From Diplodia intermedia (Eukaryota; Ascomycota; Dothideomycetes; Botryosphaeriales; Botryosphaeriaceae): a stretch of 64,000 nt of DNA. A program made the translations under genes and the position numbers. Where the stretch lies: assembly GCA_021495925.1 (NCBI GenBank), contig JAKEKT010000013.1:460766-524765 (forward strand), read 5' to 3'. Position 1 is the stretch's first letter. Every line of letters begins with the position of its first letter. Positions 62,575 to 64,000 of this stretch are shown piece by piece. The notes under the pieces were generated by a model. It searched no databases. It was not told where the DNA came from and saw nothing but the letters and a program-made list of their open reading frames with translations.

Positions 62575-63296
62575 CTACCAGTGCAGCGACAAGCGCGCCG
62601 CTGCCTGGCGCCGCTTCCGCGGAATAGGTTTGCGCGACTTTGTGACGGCCGAGCGTGCGCGCTTGTTGCTGTGGTGGCCGGGGCTGGCGTAGGCGCGGGC
62701 GCTGGGAGCGGGGTTGGAGCGAGCGCGGTGGTCCAGAGCGCGGCCGGGGTGAGCGCGGTCAGGGCGACCGGCGTTGGGGTGGGCGTCGTCGGAGTGACCG
62801 TCGTCGGGGTGAGCGTCGTCAAGGCGACGGGCGGTGCGCGACAACGGCGCGATCGAGCTGTAAGCTATCAGCAGCGCGAGTTTCGATCGTGTCCGGGACG
62901 GGAATGGAGGGGTGGCTAGGCTTACATGAAGCCCTCGTGGATGTTCTTGTGGAGGGCCTGCGCGTCGGCGCGCTCCTCCTCCATGGCGGCGGTCTTGAGG
63001 CGGCGGTACTCGGCTAGAAACTCGATGTGGTTGGCGTGCGACTCCTTCACGAAAGCCTCGATGTTGCTGAGCAGCTCCGTAGTGCTTTTGTGCAGTTCGT
63101 CGCTGTTTGAGCGGATGTTGTCGGACAGGTGGTCCAATTTGCCGGACAAGCCATCCATCCTGCCGCACAGCGCGGTGCTGAAGGAGCGCATATCGTTGCA
63201 GAGCTCGTCGCCTATGGCTTCGAAGGCTTTCTTGATCTTGGCCACGCGATCATGCGGAGGCGGCGCAAGCTGGAGGGTGGAGGTAGTGGTAGCCAT
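62575..63296 (-). CDS. Coiled-coil protein with Asp/His repeat and basic tail
   Basis: Two exons (62926-63296, 62575-62857), 68-bp intron with GTAAGC donor and CTTACAG acceptor, 217 residues. Residues about 15-122 form an uninterrupted amphipathic helix: RVAKIKKAFEAIGDELCNDM, MDGLSGKLDHLSDNIRSNSD, LLSNIEAFVKESHANHIEFL and ADAQALHKNIHEGF, a likely coiled coil. Exon 2 holds a degenerate repeat (DDAHPDDG, SDDAHPNAG, PDRAHPGRA, LDHRARSN) and ends basic: HHSNKRARSAVTKSRKPI, PRKRRQAAAR, a nuclear-type signal. If the intron were retained the protein would stop right after exon 1. Function unknown. Confidence 0.7.
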
Positions 63297-63908
63297 GGTG
63301 TTGGTGTTGGTGTGATGGAGCGCGACGGCGGGCGCTTAGGGTTTGGTTGGTGCTCGTCGGGTAGATGCGGCGTGCGGAGATTATGATTGGTTGGCGCGCT
63401 CCACACGCTGAACGCGCCCCCGCCCTCCACTACTCCTACACCCGCAACCCAACGCACTTCACCCCGCTTAACCAAATAGGAACTTTGCTCCTTCCACCTC
63501 CGGTTCTTCACGAATGCCAAACTCTCCTCATCTTCGTCTGTCTTACCTATTCCCTCTGTTTCTGTAGTAGTAGATAGTTATCGAGTCAACTACCCATGCA
63601 GGATAAGACGCGAAATCTCAAATCAGCATGCCCATGCAAACGAGCGAAAACAGGAATACGCAGACAAATCATTAGCCAAGGGTTAAACAAAACTCCTACG
63701 CGGAGCCCACCTCGAACCAGAACTAGCAGTACCTCCCGCCCAATCCCCGCCGCGCTCCCTCCCACCCTGCCCGCGGCAGCTAACAGCTCCACTCCAGCGG
63801 CTCGAGAGCGGCACAGTCCGGCCCACGGCGGCGGTGGCAGCGGCGGACGCACCGCGTCGAACCCCGTACGTCTCCCGCTCGGCCGCGCCGCCGCATCATG
63901 TCCTTGAT
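63297..63908. other. Right-edge non-coding stretch
   Basis: Promoter side of the coiled-coil gene, then GC-rich sequence with no motif-bearing frame before the poly-G run. Confidence 0.35.

Positions 63909-64000
<92 letters not shown>
63909..64000 (+). other. 92-base poly-G run, probable artefact
   Basis: Every base from 63909 to the window end is G. A pure G tract of this length is not expected in a fungal genome. It looks like a contig end extended by no-signal Illumina two-colour reads or another assembly fault. Confidence 0.8.

Overview
This window comes from a filamentous ascomycete (Pezizomycotina). Most genes carry short GT-AG introns (about 47-136 bp). Many families are fungus-specific: a HET-domain protein, a HeLo domain with a pseudokinase, a C2H2 plus Fungal_trans regulator, a DUF7025-type AAA ATPase, DUF7704 and DUF7587-like proteins, and a GT25 enzyme. 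I recognise no transposase, reverse transcriptase, rRNA or tRNA. All names rest on motif reading, because no database search could be run.

Layout. 0.6-3.6 kb: a divergent pair for mitochondrial sulfide oxidation (persulfide dioxygenase and sulfide:quinone oxidoreductase) sharing a 444-bp promoter. 4.2-5.3 kb and 18.9-19.5 kb: two members of a protein family I do not know, sharing a C-terminal GING-GPF-LARENVSG module. 5.9-8.7 kb: a membrane-anchored GT25 glycosyltransferase and a four-helix MARVEL-like protein. 9.9-14.9 kb: a frame-broken F-box-like gene, a DUF7704 protein, two small multi-exon genes whose coding exons lack an obvious long ATG frame, a decayed nuclease-like gene and a small secreted protein. 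15-24.7 kb: HET protein, inositol monophosphatase-like enzyme, F-box-like protein, RING-H2 protein with repeat-rich acidic tail, GNAT acetyltransferase. 26-34.7 kb: DUF7587-like protein, an array of GC-rich hairpin units, AAA ATPase, eight-exon C2H2 regulator, and a GST that has only its C-terminal half. 34.7-38 kb: gene fragments, including a kinase-like gene with two in-frame stops. 38.7-40 kb: a four-exon 2-oxoglutarate/Fe(II) oxygenase. 42-48.7 kb: small disordered proteins and a tail-anchored protein with a DUF5763-like Cys/His motif. 49.8-56 kb: the most interesting locus, a HeLo-pseudokinase divergent from a 1,284-codon helical-repeat frame. 56.7-63.3 kb: small proteins, a BTB protein and a coiled-coil protein. 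The last 92 bases are all G.

The 49.8-56 kb pair looks like an effector/receptor cell-death module: a HeLo (membrane-targeting) domain fused to a kinase fold lacking its catalytic residues, the same order of parts as animal MLKL, facing a repeat protein of the kind found in fungal NLR sensors. The sensor frame seems to have lost its N-terminal part. Together with the HET protein and the dead kinase-like gene, the window is rich in self/non-self recognition genes, some of them decaying. Several frame breaks (9.9-11.4, 13.2-14.6, 36.4, 52.2-52.35 kb) could be true pseudogenes or sequence errors; reads or transcripts would decide.
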